Shown: piece after piece, positions 51,314 through 60,599 of the stretch | How positions within the stretch are numbered: position 1 is the first letter of the stretch | Layout: each line of letters opens with the position of its first letter | Source: Pedococcus_A sp963730585 | GTDB taxonomy: Bacteria; Actinomycetota; Actinomycetes; Actinomycetales; Dermatophilaceae | Length of the DNA stretch: 64,000 nucleotides | Direction of reading: 5' to 3' | NCBI GenBank assembly: GCA_963730585.1 | Contig: CAVSSL010000011.1 | Coordinates: 682,001 to 746,000, forward strand | The notes under the pieces: generated by a model | Database searches by the model: none | What the model saw: only the letters and a program-made list of their open reading frames with translations | Told to the model about the DNA's origin: nothing | Program-made: the position numbers and the translations under genes

Positions 51314-51868
51314 ATGACCCGACTTGAGCCGATCCGTCCCGAGGAGCAGGACGAGGAGCAGCGCGCGCTGCACGCCAGCATCACCGGCGGGCCCCGCGCG
51401 AGCGGTCCCCAGCACTTCGCGCTCACGACCGCCGACGGTGCGCTCACCGGACCGTTCAACGCGTTCCTGCTCTCGCCCGGGCTGGGCGGCGCGCTCGAGC
51501 GCCTCGGCGCGGCAGTGCGCTACGAGACGCGCCTGACCGACCGCACGCGCGAGCTGGCCATCCTGGCCGTCGCCGCCCACTGGTCCAGCACGTTCGAGTG
51601 GTCGGCCCACGAGGGTGTGGGGCGGGCCGCGGGGGTCACGGATGCTGAGCTCGAGGCCCTGCGCCGCGGCGAGGTACCGGCGCTCGACGACGAGCACGAG
51701 CGTGCGGCCGCCGAGCTGGTCCGCTGCCTGCTGGACGGCGACGTCTCAGAGGAGGACTGGCGACGGTGGGCGCAGCCCCTCGGCCAGCAGGTCGTGTTCG
51801 AGCTCTGCACCCTGGTCGGCTACTACTCGACCCTCGCGCTCCAGATGCGGGTCTTCCGCGCGGGCTGA
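51314..51868 (+). CDS. Carboxymuconolactone decarboxylase-like (CMD/AhpD-fold) protein
   Basis: A 184-residue all-helical CMD-family protein: ALTGPFNAFLLSPGLGGALERLGAAVRYETRLTDRTRELAILAVAAHWSSTFEWSAHEGVGRAAGV. The E-W-S-A-H motif is present, but the C-x2-C pair of AhpD peroxidases is absent. Either decarboxylase or hydrolase activity is possible. ATG at 51314 (MTRLEPIRPEE) was chosen because GGGAGAC lies upstream; ATG at 51293 is possible. It is divergent from the GH31 gene. Confidence 0.87.
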   Translation: MTRLEPIRPEEQDEEQRALHASITGGPRASGPQHFALTTADGALTGPFNAFLLSPGLGGALERLGAAVRYETRLTDRTRELAILAVAAHWSSTFEWSAHEGVGRAAGVTDAELEALRRGEVPALDDEHERAAAELVRCLLDGDVSEEDWRRWAQPLGQQVVFELCTLVGYYSTLALQMRVFRAG

Positions 51869-52005
51869 CCCTGACCGGCGAGCGCCGCGCGTAGGGGCCT
51901 TCGACCCTAGGGAGCCGACCACGGACGAGGTCAGGCTGGGAGGGACTCGAGGAGGCCGCCATCGAACCGACCCCGCAGCGCACCGCACCGCGACCGCCCG
52001 ACGAG
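51869..52005. other. Gap before ABC exporter, with a DosR-like core
   Basis: A 137-bp non-coding gap. TAGGGGCCTTCGACCCTA (51892-51909) has 5-bp outer arms TAGGG/CCCTA and contains GGGGCCTTCGACCC, 10 of 14 positions like the DosR core. It could be an operator of the ABC exporter genes. I see no clear promoter boxes. Confidence 0.3.
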
Positions 52006-52971
<966 letters not shown>

Positions 52972-52984
52972 GGTGGAGGTGGGC

Positions 52985-54151
52985 ATGGGGGCCGTCTTCG
53001 TCATCGCGCTGAAGGACCTGCGCCAACGGCTGCGCGACCGTTCGGCCCTCGTGCTCGGCTTCATCGCCCCGCTCGCCGTGGCGTGGCTGGTGAGCGCGGC
53101 CTTCGGCTCGAGCGAGACCTTCCACATGGACGTGGGCGTCGTCGACCACGACCGGGGCCAGGTGGCGGCCGGCTTCCAGTCCTTCCTGCGCAGCCCCGAG
53201 CTGTCCGACCTGCTCACCGTGACCGTCGTCGGCAGCGAGGCAGAAGCGCGGTCGAAGGTGGACAAGGGCACGCTGGACACCGCCTTCGTGCTGCCAGAGG
53301 GGTTCTCGAGCGCAGTGGTCGCCGGGGGTGGCCGTCCCATCACGGTGCTCGGCAGCGTCGACTCCTCCATCGCGACCCAGGTGTCCCGGTCGCTGGCCTC
53401 GTCGTTCACCGCCCAGCTGGAGGCCGTGCGCCTGTCGGTGTCGACGGCGGTCGAGGCCGGCGCGCCACACGCCCAGGCGGCCGCGCTCGCGGAGGCCGCG
53501 TCGAGGATCCGGTCGCCCGAGACGGTGGCCGCGCAGTCGGCCAGCACCCGCACGATCGACGCCATCAGCTACTACGCCCCGGGAATGGGCATCTTCTTCA
53601 TGCTCTTCGCCATCAGCTTCGGTTCGCGCGGCTTCTTCCTCGAGCGGGCCGGAGGCACGATGGAACGCCTCGTCGCCGCACCGATCACCTCCGGCGCCGT
53701 GCTGCTCGGCAAGTCCCTGGCGACCTTCGTCTACGGCGTCGCCAGCCTCGGCACCGTCGCCCTCTTCACGAGCCTGGTGTTCGGCGCCTACTGGGGCCCG
53801 GTCCCCGCCGTGGTCGCGCTCGTGCTCTCGCTGGCCCTGGTGCTCGTGGGCCTCACTGCCCTCGTCATCGCGCTGGCCCGCACCGAGCGCCAGGCCGAGG
53901 GGCTCTCGTCGATCCTCGTGTTCGGGCTGGTGCTGCTCGGCGGCAACTTCATCTTCATCAGCGCCGCGCCGCCGCTCCTGCGCAACCTGGCGCTCCTCAC
54001 CCCCAACGGCTGGGCCCTGCGGGCGTTCACCGACCTCGCGGGCGGGGCCGACTGGACCGCCGCGGTGACGCCGGTGCTCGTGCTCCTGGCCTTCGCGGTG
54101 GCCACCGGCGGTGCCGCCGTCGCCCTGCGCCGAAGGGTGCTCACGTCATGA
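52985..54151 (+). CDS. ABC-2 type permease, subunit 1
   Basis: A 388-residue membrane protein with one N-terminal helix (ALVLGFIAPLAVAWLVSAAFG), a large extracytoplasmic loop (about residues 45-200) and a C-terminal ABC2 membrane domain (SYYAPGMGIFFMLFAISFGSRGFFLERAGGTMERLVAAPI onward, five helices). This is the YhgE/NatB-like ABC-2 layout. ATG at 52985 has GGAGGTGGGC upstream; a GTG at 52973 is in frame. Its stop overlaps the second permease ATG. Confidence 0.9.
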   Translation: MGAVFVIALKDLRQRLRDRSALVLGFIAPLAVAWLVSAAFGSSETFHMDVGVVDHDRGQVAAGFQSFLRSPELSDLLTVTVVGSEAEARSKVDKGTLDTAFVLPEGFSSAVVAGGGRPITVLGSVDSSIATQVSRSLASSFTAQLEAVRLSVSTAVEAGAPHAQAAALAEAASRIRSPETVAAQSASTRTIDAISYYAPGMGIFFMLFAISFGSRGFFLERAGGTMERLVAAPITSGAVLLGKSLATFVYGVASLGTVALFTSLVFGAYWGPVPAVVALVLSLALVLVGLTALVIALARTERQAEGLSSILVFGLVLLGGNFIFISAAPPLLRNLALLTPNGWALRAFTDLAGGADWTAAVTPVLVLLAFAVATGGAAVALRRRVLTS

Positions 54152-55314
54152 GGGCCGCGGCAGCACTCGCCGGAGCCGAGCTCCGGCGCGTCACGCGCGA
54201 CCGCACCTTCCTGTTCTTCATGGTGCTGCTGCCGATCCTGATCATCCTGCTCATCGGCATCACCATCTCGAGCAACGAGGAGATCCGGATCGGCGTCGTG
54301 AACCAGAAGCCGGCGGCCCTGTCGTCCAGCCTCGCCCGCGCCCTGGCCGACGACCCGGCCCTGACCGTCGAGACGCTCGACAGCCGGACCGCGGCGGCTG
54401 AGGCCCTGCGCCGCAGCGAGGTCTCGGCGGCGGTGGTGATCCCGGACGGGTTCGACGCGAGCCTGCGCGCCGGGGAGCCCGTCACCGTGCCCGTGCTGGT
54501 CCCCGGCAACGCCCAGAACAGCCAGGCGTCGCTGACGGCGATCCAGGCCGTCGTCGGGCGGCACGCGGCCGCCGTGCAGGCCGCCGCCTTCACCACGGAC
54601 CGCCGACTGCGCAGCTTCGAGGAGAACCTCGCGGCCGCCACCCGGCTGCAGCAGGGCGACCAGGCCGTGCCGCTGCGCACCGAGGTGGTCGACAGCTCCA
54701 GCAACTACCTCCCGCTGGGCTTCAGCTACAGCGCCCCCACCATGCTGGTGCTGTTCGTCTTCATCAACGCCCTCGCCGGCGGCGCCGCCATGATCCAGAC
54801 CCGGCAGTACGGCATCCTCTCGCGCGCCCTGGCCGCCCCGACCCGCCCCCGCGACCTGGTCGGCGGCGAGGCCCTCGCCTATCTCGGCCTCACGGTGGGC
54901 CAGGCGGTCCTGATCGTGGGCATCGGCGCCTTCCTCTTCGGCGTCGACTGGGGCAACCCCTTCGCGGCTGCCGCCCTCATCTTCGTGTGGGCGCTGGTGG
55001 GCACCGGAGCGGGGATGTTGAGCGGCACCCTCTTCCGGACGCCGGAGCAGGCCGGTGCCATCGGCCCGGCCGTCGGCATCGCCTTCGGGATGCTGGGCGG
55101 CTGCATGTGGCCGCTGGAGGTCGTGCCTCCCTCGGTGCGGATGCTCGGCCACGCCACACCGCACGCCTGGGCCGTGGACGCCTGGGTCGAGGTCCTCTCC
55201 CGCGGTGGCGGTCTCCCCCAGATCGCCGGCTACCTCGGCATCCTCGCGCTCTACGCCGTGGTCCTGCTCGCGCTGGCCTCCCTGCGCCTGCGGCGCTCGC
55301 TCGTCACGCCCTGA
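54148..55314 (+). CDS. ABC-2 type permease, subunit 2
   Basis: A 388-residue paralogue of the preceding permease with the same plan: helix 1 (FLFFMVLLPILIILLIGITI), outer loop (about 45-190), then SYSAPTMLVLFVFINALAGGAAMIQTRQYGILSRALAAPTRPRDLVGGEALAYLGLTVGQAVLIVGIGAFLFG and further helices. The two probably form a heterodimeric channel driven by the ATPase upstream. ATGA overlap couples it to subunit 1. Confidence 0.92.
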   Translation: MRAAAALAGAELRRVTRDRTFLFFMVLLPILIILLIGITISSNEEIRIGVVNQKPAALSSSLARALADDPALTVETLDSRTAAAEALRRSEVSAAVVIPDGFDASLRAGEPVTVPVLVPGNAQNSQASLTAIQAVVGRHAAAVQAAAFTTDRRLRSFEENLAAATRLQQGDQAVPLRTEVVDSSSNYLPLGFSYSAPTMLVLFVFINALAGGAAMIQTRQYGILSRALAAPTRPRDLVGGEALAYLGLTVGQAVLIVGIGAFLFGVDWGNPFAAAALIFVWALVGTGAGMLSGTLFRTPEQAGAIGPAVGIAFGMLGGCMWPLEVVPPSVRMLGHATPHAWAVDAWVEVLSRGGGLPQIAGYLGILALYAVVLLALASLRLRRSLVTP

Positions 55315-55352
55315 GCGCCCCTGCGCGGTAGGTTGCCCGAGGAAGGAGTGCC

Positions 55353-56096
55353 ATGCGGATCGCGCTGTTCGTGACGTGTCTCGCCGATGTGCTGTTCCCC
55401 GACGTCGGCAAGGCGACGGTGGCGGTGCTCGAGCGCCTCGGCCACGAGGTGGTCTTCCCGGCCGACCAGACCTGCTGTGGCCAGATGCACACCAACACCG
55501 GCTACCAGGGCGACGCCGTCGGCCTGGTGCGCCACCACGTGGAGGTCTTCGAGCAGGCCCTGTCCGACGGCGCGGAAGCCGTGGTCGCTCCGTCGGGGTC
55601 GTGCGCCGGGTCGGTGCGGCACCAGCACGCGATGCTGGCCCGCCGCGCCGGTGACGAGGCACTGGCGGCCCGCGCGGAGGCGGTCGCGGAGCGCACGTAC
55701 GAGCTGTCCGAGCTGCTCGTCGACGTGCTCGGCGTCACCGACGTCGGCGCCTCGTACCCGCACCGGGTCACCTACCACCCGACCTGCCACTCGCTGCGGA
55801 TGCTGCGGGTGGGAGACCGGCCGCTGCAGCTGCTGCGCGAGGTCCGCGGCATCGACCTCGTCGAGCTGCCCGCCGCCGACTCCTGCTGTGGCTTCGGCGG
55901 CACCTTCAGCGTCAAGAACGCCGACACCTCCACCGCCATGCTCGCCGACAAGATGAGCGCGGTGCTGGGCACACGGGCCGAGGTCGTCACCGCCGGAGAC
56001 GCCTCGTGCCTGATGCACATCGGCGGTGGCCTGTCCCGCCTGAAGACCGGGGTGCGCACCGTGCACCTCGCCGAGATCCTCGCGAGCCAGTCGTGA
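55353..56096 (+). CDS. lutA: LutA, lactate utilization (Fe-S) subunit
   Basis: A 247-residue protein with two CCG domains: ADQTCCGQMHTNTGYQGDA, and YHPTCHSLRMLRVG with AADSCCGFGGTFSVKNADTS. These bind an iron-sulfur cluster in the LutABC complex, which oxidises L-lactate to pyruvate. GGAAGGAG precedes the ATG. Its stop overlaps lutB GTG. Gene order lutA-lutB-lutC as in Bacillus. Confidence 0.95.
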   Translation: MRIALFVTCLADVLFPDVGKATVAVLERLGHEVVFPADQTCCGQMHTNTGYQGDAVGLVRHHVEVFEQALSDGAEAVVAPSGSCAGSVRHQHAMLARRAGDEALAARAEAVAERTYELSELLVDVLGVTDVGASYPHRVTYHPTCHSLRMLRVGDRPLQLLREVRGIDLVELPAADSCCGFGGTFSVKNADTSTAMLADKMSAVLGTRAEVVTAGDASCLMHIGGGLSRLKTGVRTVHLAEILASQS

Positions 56097-57616
56097 GCAG
56101 GGTCTTCCTCGGTATGCCGCGTGGCAGCGGTGGGGGCACGGTGCCCGGCCCACCGGCGGACACCGCGGTCGGGCAACTCACCGGGGACCGCGCCTTCCCG
56201 GCCGCCGCGAGGTCGGCGCTGGGGAACTCGAGGTTGCGGGCCAACCTGGCCCACGCGACCTCCACGATCCGGGCCAAGCGCGCCCTCGTCGTGGACGAGG
56301 TCCCCGACTGGGAGGCGTTGCGCGAGGCCGGGTCGGCGATCAAGGCCGACACCATGGCCCGGCTGCCGGACCTGCTCGAGCAGCTGGAGGCCAACGTGGT
56401 CGCCCGCGGTGGCCAGGTGCACTGGGCGCGCGACGCCGCCGAGGCCAACGCGATCGTCACCGACCTCGTCCGCGCCACGGGGGCGGACGAGGTGGTCAAG
56501 GTCAAGTCGATGGCCACGCAGGAGATCGGGCTGAACGAGGCGCTCGAGGCCGCCGGCATCACCGCGCTCGAGACCGACCTCGCCGAGCTGATCGTCCAGC
56601 TCGCCGGCGACAAGCCCTCCCACATCCTGGTGCCGGCGATCCACCGTGGCCGCGCCGAGATCCGCGACATCTTCGCCCAGCGGATGCCCGGGGTCGACGC
56701 CGACGCCCTCACCGACGAGCCGGCCGTCCTCGCCGCGGCGGCCAGGACCCACCTGCGCGAGGCGTTCCTCCGGGCGCGGGTCGCCATCTCGGGTGCCAAC
56801 TTCGGCGTCGCCGAGACCGGCACGCTCGCCGTCGTGGAGTCCGAGGGCAACGGTCGGATGTGCCTCACCCTGCCCGACACCCTGATCACCGTGATGGGTG
56901 TCGAGAAGGTCGTGCCGACCTGGGCCGACCTCGAGGTCTTCCTCCAGCTGCTGCCCCGCTCCTCGACCGGCGAGCGGATGAACCCCTACACCTCCACCTG
57001 GGCCGGCGTCGTGCCCGGGGACGGTCCGCAGGAGTTCCACCTCGTGCTCCTCGACAACGGCCGCTCCCGCGTGCTGGCCGACGAGGCCGGCCGCTCGGCG
57101 CTGCACTGCATCCGGTGCTCGGCCTGCCTCAACGTCTGCCCGGTCTACGAGCGCACGGGTGGGCACGCCTACGGCTCGGTCTACCCCGGCCCGATCGGAG
57201 CCGTGCTCACCCCGCAGCTGACCGGGCTGACCGGCGGCGACGACCCCAACGACTCGCTGCCGTACGCGTCCTCGCTGTGCGGTGCCTGCTACGACGTCTG
57301 CCCGGTCAAGATCAACATCCCCGAGCTGCTCGTCCAGCTGCGTGCCGAGCACACCGAGGCCCACGCCGACCGCCACCGCGTGCCCAGCGCCGAGGCAGCC
57401 GCCATGAGGGCAGCGGCCTGGGTCATGGGCGACGCCGACCGGTTCGCCACCGCCGGCCGCGCCGCTGGGGCGGCGCGCCACGGCATACGCAGGGGCAGGC
57501 CGGTGCTGCCGCTGCCCCCGCCGCTGAACGGGTGGACCGCCTCCCGCGACATCCCCACTCCCCCCGCCGAGACCTTCCGCGACTGGTGGGGCCGCACCCA
57601 CGGGGAAGAGTCGTGA
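56093..57616 (+). CDS. lutB: LutB, lactate utilization iron-sulfur subunit
   Basis: A 507-residue protein. The N-terminal LUD domain (ALVVDEVPDWEALREAGSAIKADTMARLPDLLEQLEANVVARGGQVHWARDAAEANAIV, MATQEIGLNEALEAAGI, ISGANFGVAETGTLAVVESEGNGRM) is followed by a ferredoxin-like domain with two C-x2-C-x2-C-x3-C motifs (CIRCSACLNVCPVY, CGACYDVCPVKINIPEL). A short C-terminal domain is also typical. GTG at 56093 overlaps lutA; its stop overlaps lutC. All key cysteines are present. Confidence 0.96.
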   Translation: MSRVFLGMPRGSGGGTVPGPPADTAVGQLTGDRAFPAAARSALGNSRLRANLAHATSTIRAKRALVVDEVPDWEALREAGSAIKADTMARLPDLLEQLEANVVARGGQVHWARDAAEANAIVTDLVRATGADEVVKVKSMATQEIGLNEALEAAGITALETDLAELIVQLAGDKPSHILVPAIHRGRAEIRDIFAQRMPGVDADALTDEPAVLAAAARTHLREAFLRARVAISGANFGVAETGTLAVVESEGNGRMCLTLPDTLITVMGVEKVVPTWADLEVFLQLLPRSSTGERMNPYTSTWAGVVPGDGPQEFHLVLLDNGRSRVLADEAGRSALHCIRCSACLNVCPVYERTGGHAYGSVYPGPIGAVLTPQLTGLTGGDDPNDSLPYASSLCGACYDVCPVKINIPELLVQLRAEHTEAHADRHRVPSAEAAAMRAAAWVMGDADRFATAGRAAGAARHGIRRGRPVLPLPPPLNGWTASRDIPTPPAETFRDWWGRTHGEES

Positions 57617-58260
57617 CCGCCCGCGACGTCGTGCTCGCCCGCATCCGCGGCGCGCTCGGCGACCAGCCCACTGCCCCACCCGTCCCCCGCACCTACCGCA
57701 CCCGGGGCGAGCACCCCGCCGGCTCCCCCGCGCTCGTGACCCTGCTCGTCGACCGGCTGGAGGACTACCGCGCCACCGTCCTGCGGGCCACGGACAATCC
57801 GGGCGACATCGGCGCTGCCATCATGGAAACCCTTGACGCGCAGGGGATTCGGGACGCCATAGCGGCACCCGGGGTGCCCGCGGACTGGCTGCGCGGCATA
57901 CCGGGCCACCGCCTCGACGACGGCACCGCCAGCCCCCGCGACCTGGACCGCACCGCGGCCGTGGTCACCGGATCGGCCCTCGCCGTCGCCGAGACCGGCA
58001 CCATCGTCCTCGACGGCAGTGCCGTCTGCGGGCGCCGCGCGATCACCCTGGTGCCCGACACCCATGTGTGCGTCGTGCGTGTCGCCGACATCGTCCAGAC
58101 CGTGCCCGAGGCACTGGCCCGGCTCGACCCGACGCGGCCCCTCACCTTCATCAGCGGGCCGTCAGCGACCAGCGACATCGAGCTGAACCGTGTCGAGGGT
58201 GTCCACGGCCCGCGCACGCTCGTCGTGGTGCTCGCCGGGCCCGGCCCGGAGCCCTCCTAG
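57613..58260 (+). CDS. lutC: LutC, lactate utilization LUD-domain subunit
   Basis: A 215-residue LUD-domain protein: VTARDVVLARIRGALGD, AAVVTGSALAVAETGTIVLDGSAVCGRRAITLVPDTHVCVVRVADIVQTVPEAL, and FISGPSATSDIELNRVEGVHGPRTLVVVLA. It is the third subunit of the LutABC complex. GTG at 57613 overlaps lutB (GTGA). The stop overlaps that of the ANTAR gene on the opposite strand. I see no LutR-type regulator next to the operon. Confidence 0.95.
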   Translation: MTARDVVLARIRGALGDQPTAPPVPRTYRTRGEHPAGSPALVTLLVDRLEDYRATVLRATDNPGDIGAAIMETLDAQGIRDAIAAPGVPADWLRGIPGHRLDDGTASPRDLDRTAAVVTGSALAVAETGTIVLDGSAVCGRRAITLVPDTHVCVVRVADIVQTVPEALARLDPTRPLTFISGPSATSDIELNRVEGVHGPRTLVVVLAGPGPEPS

Positions 58261-58550
58261 GCCGCGCCGCCCTCCGCAGCACCGACCTCGGCGAAGAGCA
58301 GGAGGGTCAGCCGCTCGCGCACGATGTCCGGGCCGACGGGCGGCTCGGTCGCGACGGCGACGACGTGCCCGGCGAGCTCGCCGAGGGTCGGGAACTCCTG
58401 ACCCGCGAACGCCTGCATGACCAGCAGGGCCTCCTCCGGCGTGATCGCGAACATGACCGCCAGGATGCCCTTGGCCTGCTCGACCAGGGCGTCATCGACC
58501 TCCGGCAGGCTGGGTAAGGCCACCAGCTCGTGCGAGTACTCGGCGCTCAC
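58257..58550 (-). CDS. Small ANTAR-domain protein
   Basis: A 97-residue protein with ANTAR features: LPEVDDALVEQAKGILAVMFAITPEEALLVMQAFAGQEFPTLGELAGHVVAVAT. ANTAR domains bind two-hexaloop RNA hairpins to stop termination; here no GAF or receiver domain is fused. The GTG at 58550 has GAGGAAG upstream. It converges on lutC with overlapping stops. Target RNA unknown. Confidence 0.82.
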   Translation of the reverse strand: MSAEYSHELVALPSLPEVDDALVEQAKGILAVMFAITPEEALLVMQAFAGQEFPTLGELAGHVVAVATEPPVGPDIVRERLTLLLFAEVGAAEGGAA

Positions 58551-58844
58551 CGTTGTCTTCCTCTCTGCGGGCAGCCCGGCCCGCCATCGGGTGCGGTCCG
58601 GTGTCTGGAACCCGCCGGCGACCGTCGGCGCGGTGATCCGCGCTTACACGATAAGCCTGGCAGGGAGAACAGTTACCCCAACCGGGCCTTTCGGGGCAAG
58701 TCCTGACCAAGCGCGGCGCGCCAGCCGCTCCCTGGCCGAGGGTTGCTCCTCGATGGTCCATAATCCATGCCCGTCCGAACAGACCGTGGACGCACCACGA
58801 CGTCGAGACAACCACCCCACGGCCGCTGGAGAGGAGAACCGGGG
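58551..58844. other. Divergent intergenic region between ANTAR gene and tetR
   Basis: 294 bp without a gene. It is less GC-rich than its surroundings around 58640-58680 and 58740-58770. CATAAT near 58759-58764 could be a -10 box for the plus-strand tetR gene, but no matching -35 was found. On the minus strand GGTTGGGGTAACTG near 58670 is a possible element for the ANTAR gene. I cannot assign a firm operator. Confidence 0.3.
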
Positions 58845-59576
58845 ATGACGGAGACGACGGCCGCCCGGCCGGAGCTGGACGGCTCCCCTGCCCCCGACCG
58901 CCAGGCCCTGTCGCGCGAGGTCATCATCGCCGCAGCCATCGAGCACGTGGACACCGAAGGCCTCGAATCCCTCACCATGCGAGGGCTGGGCAAGCGCCTG
59001 GGAGTGGAGGCGATGTCGCTCTACCGCTACGTGGACGGGCGTGAGGACCTGCTCGAGGGGGTGGTTGACACGCTCGTGGACCAGCTCGAGGCCGACCCGG
59101 GCGACCACCTCCGTCCCGAGGACGGCTGGCAGCCCTACATCACGTGGCTGGCACACGAGGTGCGGCGGGTGGCCCTGGCCCACCCGGCGGCCTTCCCCCT
59201 CGTCGCCATGCGGCACCCCAGCGCGCCGTGGCTGCGCCCGCCGCTGCGGAGCCTGCGCCTCGTCGAGCAGTTCCTCGCGTCCCTGCAGCAGCGGGGCTTC
59301 TCCGACCAGCAGGCAGCGCGGGCCTACCGCAGCTTCACGACCTTCCTGCTCGGCCACCTCCTCCTCGAGACGGCGTCCCACCGTGCGACAGGCTCCCTCG
59401 AGGACCTCGGCGGGGTCGGTGGCACCGCGTCCCGTCACGACCCGAACGCCTCAGCGGCCGGCTACCCCACCCTGCAGCGGCTGCGCCCCCTGCTGTCGCA
59501 GGACCACACGGCCGAGGAGTTCGAGCGGGCGCTCGAGGGGCTGCTGGACCGCATGGACCGCTGGGTCAGCCAGTAG
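58845..59576 (+). CDS. TetR-family regulator with TetR_C_1-type domain
   Basis: A 243-residue regulator. The HTH is REVIIAAAIEHVDTEGLESLTMRGLGKRLGVEAMSLYRYVDGREDLLEGVVDTLVDQL. The long C-terminal ligand domain (WQPYITWLAHEVRRVALAHPAAFPLVAMRHPSAPWLRPPLRSLRLVEQFLASLQQRGFSDQQAARAYRSFTTFLLGHLL) fits the tetracycline-repressor-like C-terminal family. ATG at 58845 has GAGGAGA upstream. It is a single gene ended by a strong hairpin; its target is not evident. Confidence 0.9.
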   Translation: MTETTAARPELDGSPAPDRQALSREVIIAAAIEHVDTEGLESLTMRGLGKRLGVEAMSLYRYVDGREDLLEGVVDTLVDQLEADPGDHLRPEDGWQPYITWLAHEVRRVALAHPAAFPLVAMRHPSAPWLRPPLRSLRLVEQFLASLQQRGFSDQQAARAYRSFTTFLLGHLLLETASHRATGSLEDLGGVGGTASRHDPNASAAGYPTLQRLRPLLSQDHTAEEFERALEGLLDRMDRWVSQ

Positions 59577-59597
59577 GCGGCCCGCACCCCTCACATG

Positions 59598-59633
59598 GCT
59601 GTCGCCCAGGCCTCGACAGGCCTGGGCGACAGC
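59598..59633. terminator. 16-bp-arm bidirectional terminator
   Basis: Perfect arms GCTGTCGCCCAGGCCT (59598-59613) and AGGCCTGGGCGACAGC (59618-59633) with a CGAC loop. It sits between the convergent tetR and conservon GTPase genes and can end both transcripts. Confidence 0.85.
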
Positions 59634-59660
59634 GACTCGCTCGCGGAAGGGGTGAGCCGG

Positions 59661-60245
59661 TCAGCGGCTCGCTGCCGGCGCCGCGAGCTGGAGCAGGGCG
59701 AACTCGGTGATGCGGACCAGGGCCGTCTTGGCCGACTCACGCTCACGCGCGTCGACCGTCATCATCGGCACGTGCGCCGAGATGGCCAGGGCCTCGCGGA
59801 TGTCCTCGAGGCCGAAGCGCTGCGCGTCGTCGAACTCGTTGACCGCCACGATGAACGGCAGCTGGCGCGCCTCGAAGTAGTCGACCGCCGCGAAGCTGTC
59901 GTCGAGCCGGCGGGTGTCGACCAGGACGATCGCACCGATGGCGCCCTTGACCAGGTCGTCCCACATGAACCAGAAGCGGCGCTGGCCCGGGGTGCCGAAC
60001 AGGTACAGCACCAGGTCCTCGGAGAGCGTGATGCGACCGAAGTCCATCGCCACGGTCGTGGAGGTCTTGGACTGGACCTTCTCGATGCTGTCGACGCCCT
60101 CCGACACGTTGGTCACGAGGGCCTCGGTGCGGAGCGGGTCGATCTCGGAGACGGTGCCCACGAAGGTGGTTTTGCCGACGCCGAAGCCGCCGGCCACGAC
60201 GATCTTCGTCGAGGCGCTGGAGCGGTTAGAGGGCGCGAAGTCCAC
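59661..60245 (-). CDS. Conservon GTP/ATP-binding protein (CvnD type)
   Basis: A 194-residue small GTPase-like protein of the MglA/CvnD kind: STKIVVAGGFGVGKTTFVGTVSEIDPL (P-loop), TTVAMDFGRITLSEDLVLYLFGTPGQRRFWFMWDDLVKGAIGAIVLVDTRRLDDSFAAVDYFE (G3 and following), and VAVNEFDDAQRFG (NEFD in place of NKxD). GTG at 60245 has AAAGGACC upstream and overlaps the DUF742 gene by 20 bp. It is the last gene of a kinase-roadblock-DUF742-GTPase conservon, a heterotrimeric-G-protein-like signalling set in actinobacteria. Confidence 0.92.
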   Translation of the reverse strand: MDFAPSNRSSASTKIVVAGGFGVGKTTFVGTVSEIDPLRTEALVTNVSEGVDSIEKVQSKTSTTVAMDFGRITLSEDLVLYLFGTPGQRRFWFMWDDLVKGAIGAIVLVDTRRLDDSFAAVDYFEARQLPFIVAVNEFDDAQRFGLEDIREALAISAHVPMMTVDARERESAKTALVRITEFALLQLAAPAASR

Positions 60246-60597
60246 TGAGGGTCCTTTCGATGAGGTCACGGCGTTCGTCGGTGGAGCTGTTTTCGGTGAG
60301 GGTGGCCTGGGTTCGCACGTGACCCGCGGTGACGAGGTCACCGATGAGCACACGCGCGACACCCAGCGGGACCCCGAGCTTGGCCGAGATCTCCGCGACG
60401 GACTGCGGGTCCGAGCACAGGGCGATGATCTTCCCGGCCATGTCGCTGGCCGGCCAGGTCCGCTCACGGGCGGAGGGCTGGAGCACGATCGTTGCCTCGA
60501 TGGGCAGCTCGACCGCCGCCTGGGTGCGCCCTGCGGTCAGGAAGTAGGGCCTGACCAGGTTGGGGCCCTTCGGCTCGATGATGTCCTCGGGCGTCAT
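60226..60597 (-). CDS. DUF742 protein (CvnC type)
   Basis: A 123-residue protein: NLVRPYFLTAGRTQAAVELPIEATIVLQPSARERTWPASDMAGKIIALCSDPQSVAEISAKLGVPLGVARVLIGDLVTAGHVRTQ. The C-terminal half is winged-helix-like, as in the DUF742 family of conservons. The ATG at 60597 is 2 bp after the roadblock stop. Its 3' end overlaps the GTPase start. Confidence 0.92.
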   Translation of the reverse strand: MTPEDIIEPKGPNLVRPYFLTAGRTQAAVELPIEATIVLQPSARERTWPASDMAGKIIALCSDPQSVAEISAKLGVPLGVARVLIGDLVTAGHVRTQATLTENSSTDERRDLIERTLSGLRAL

Positions 60598-60599
60598 GG

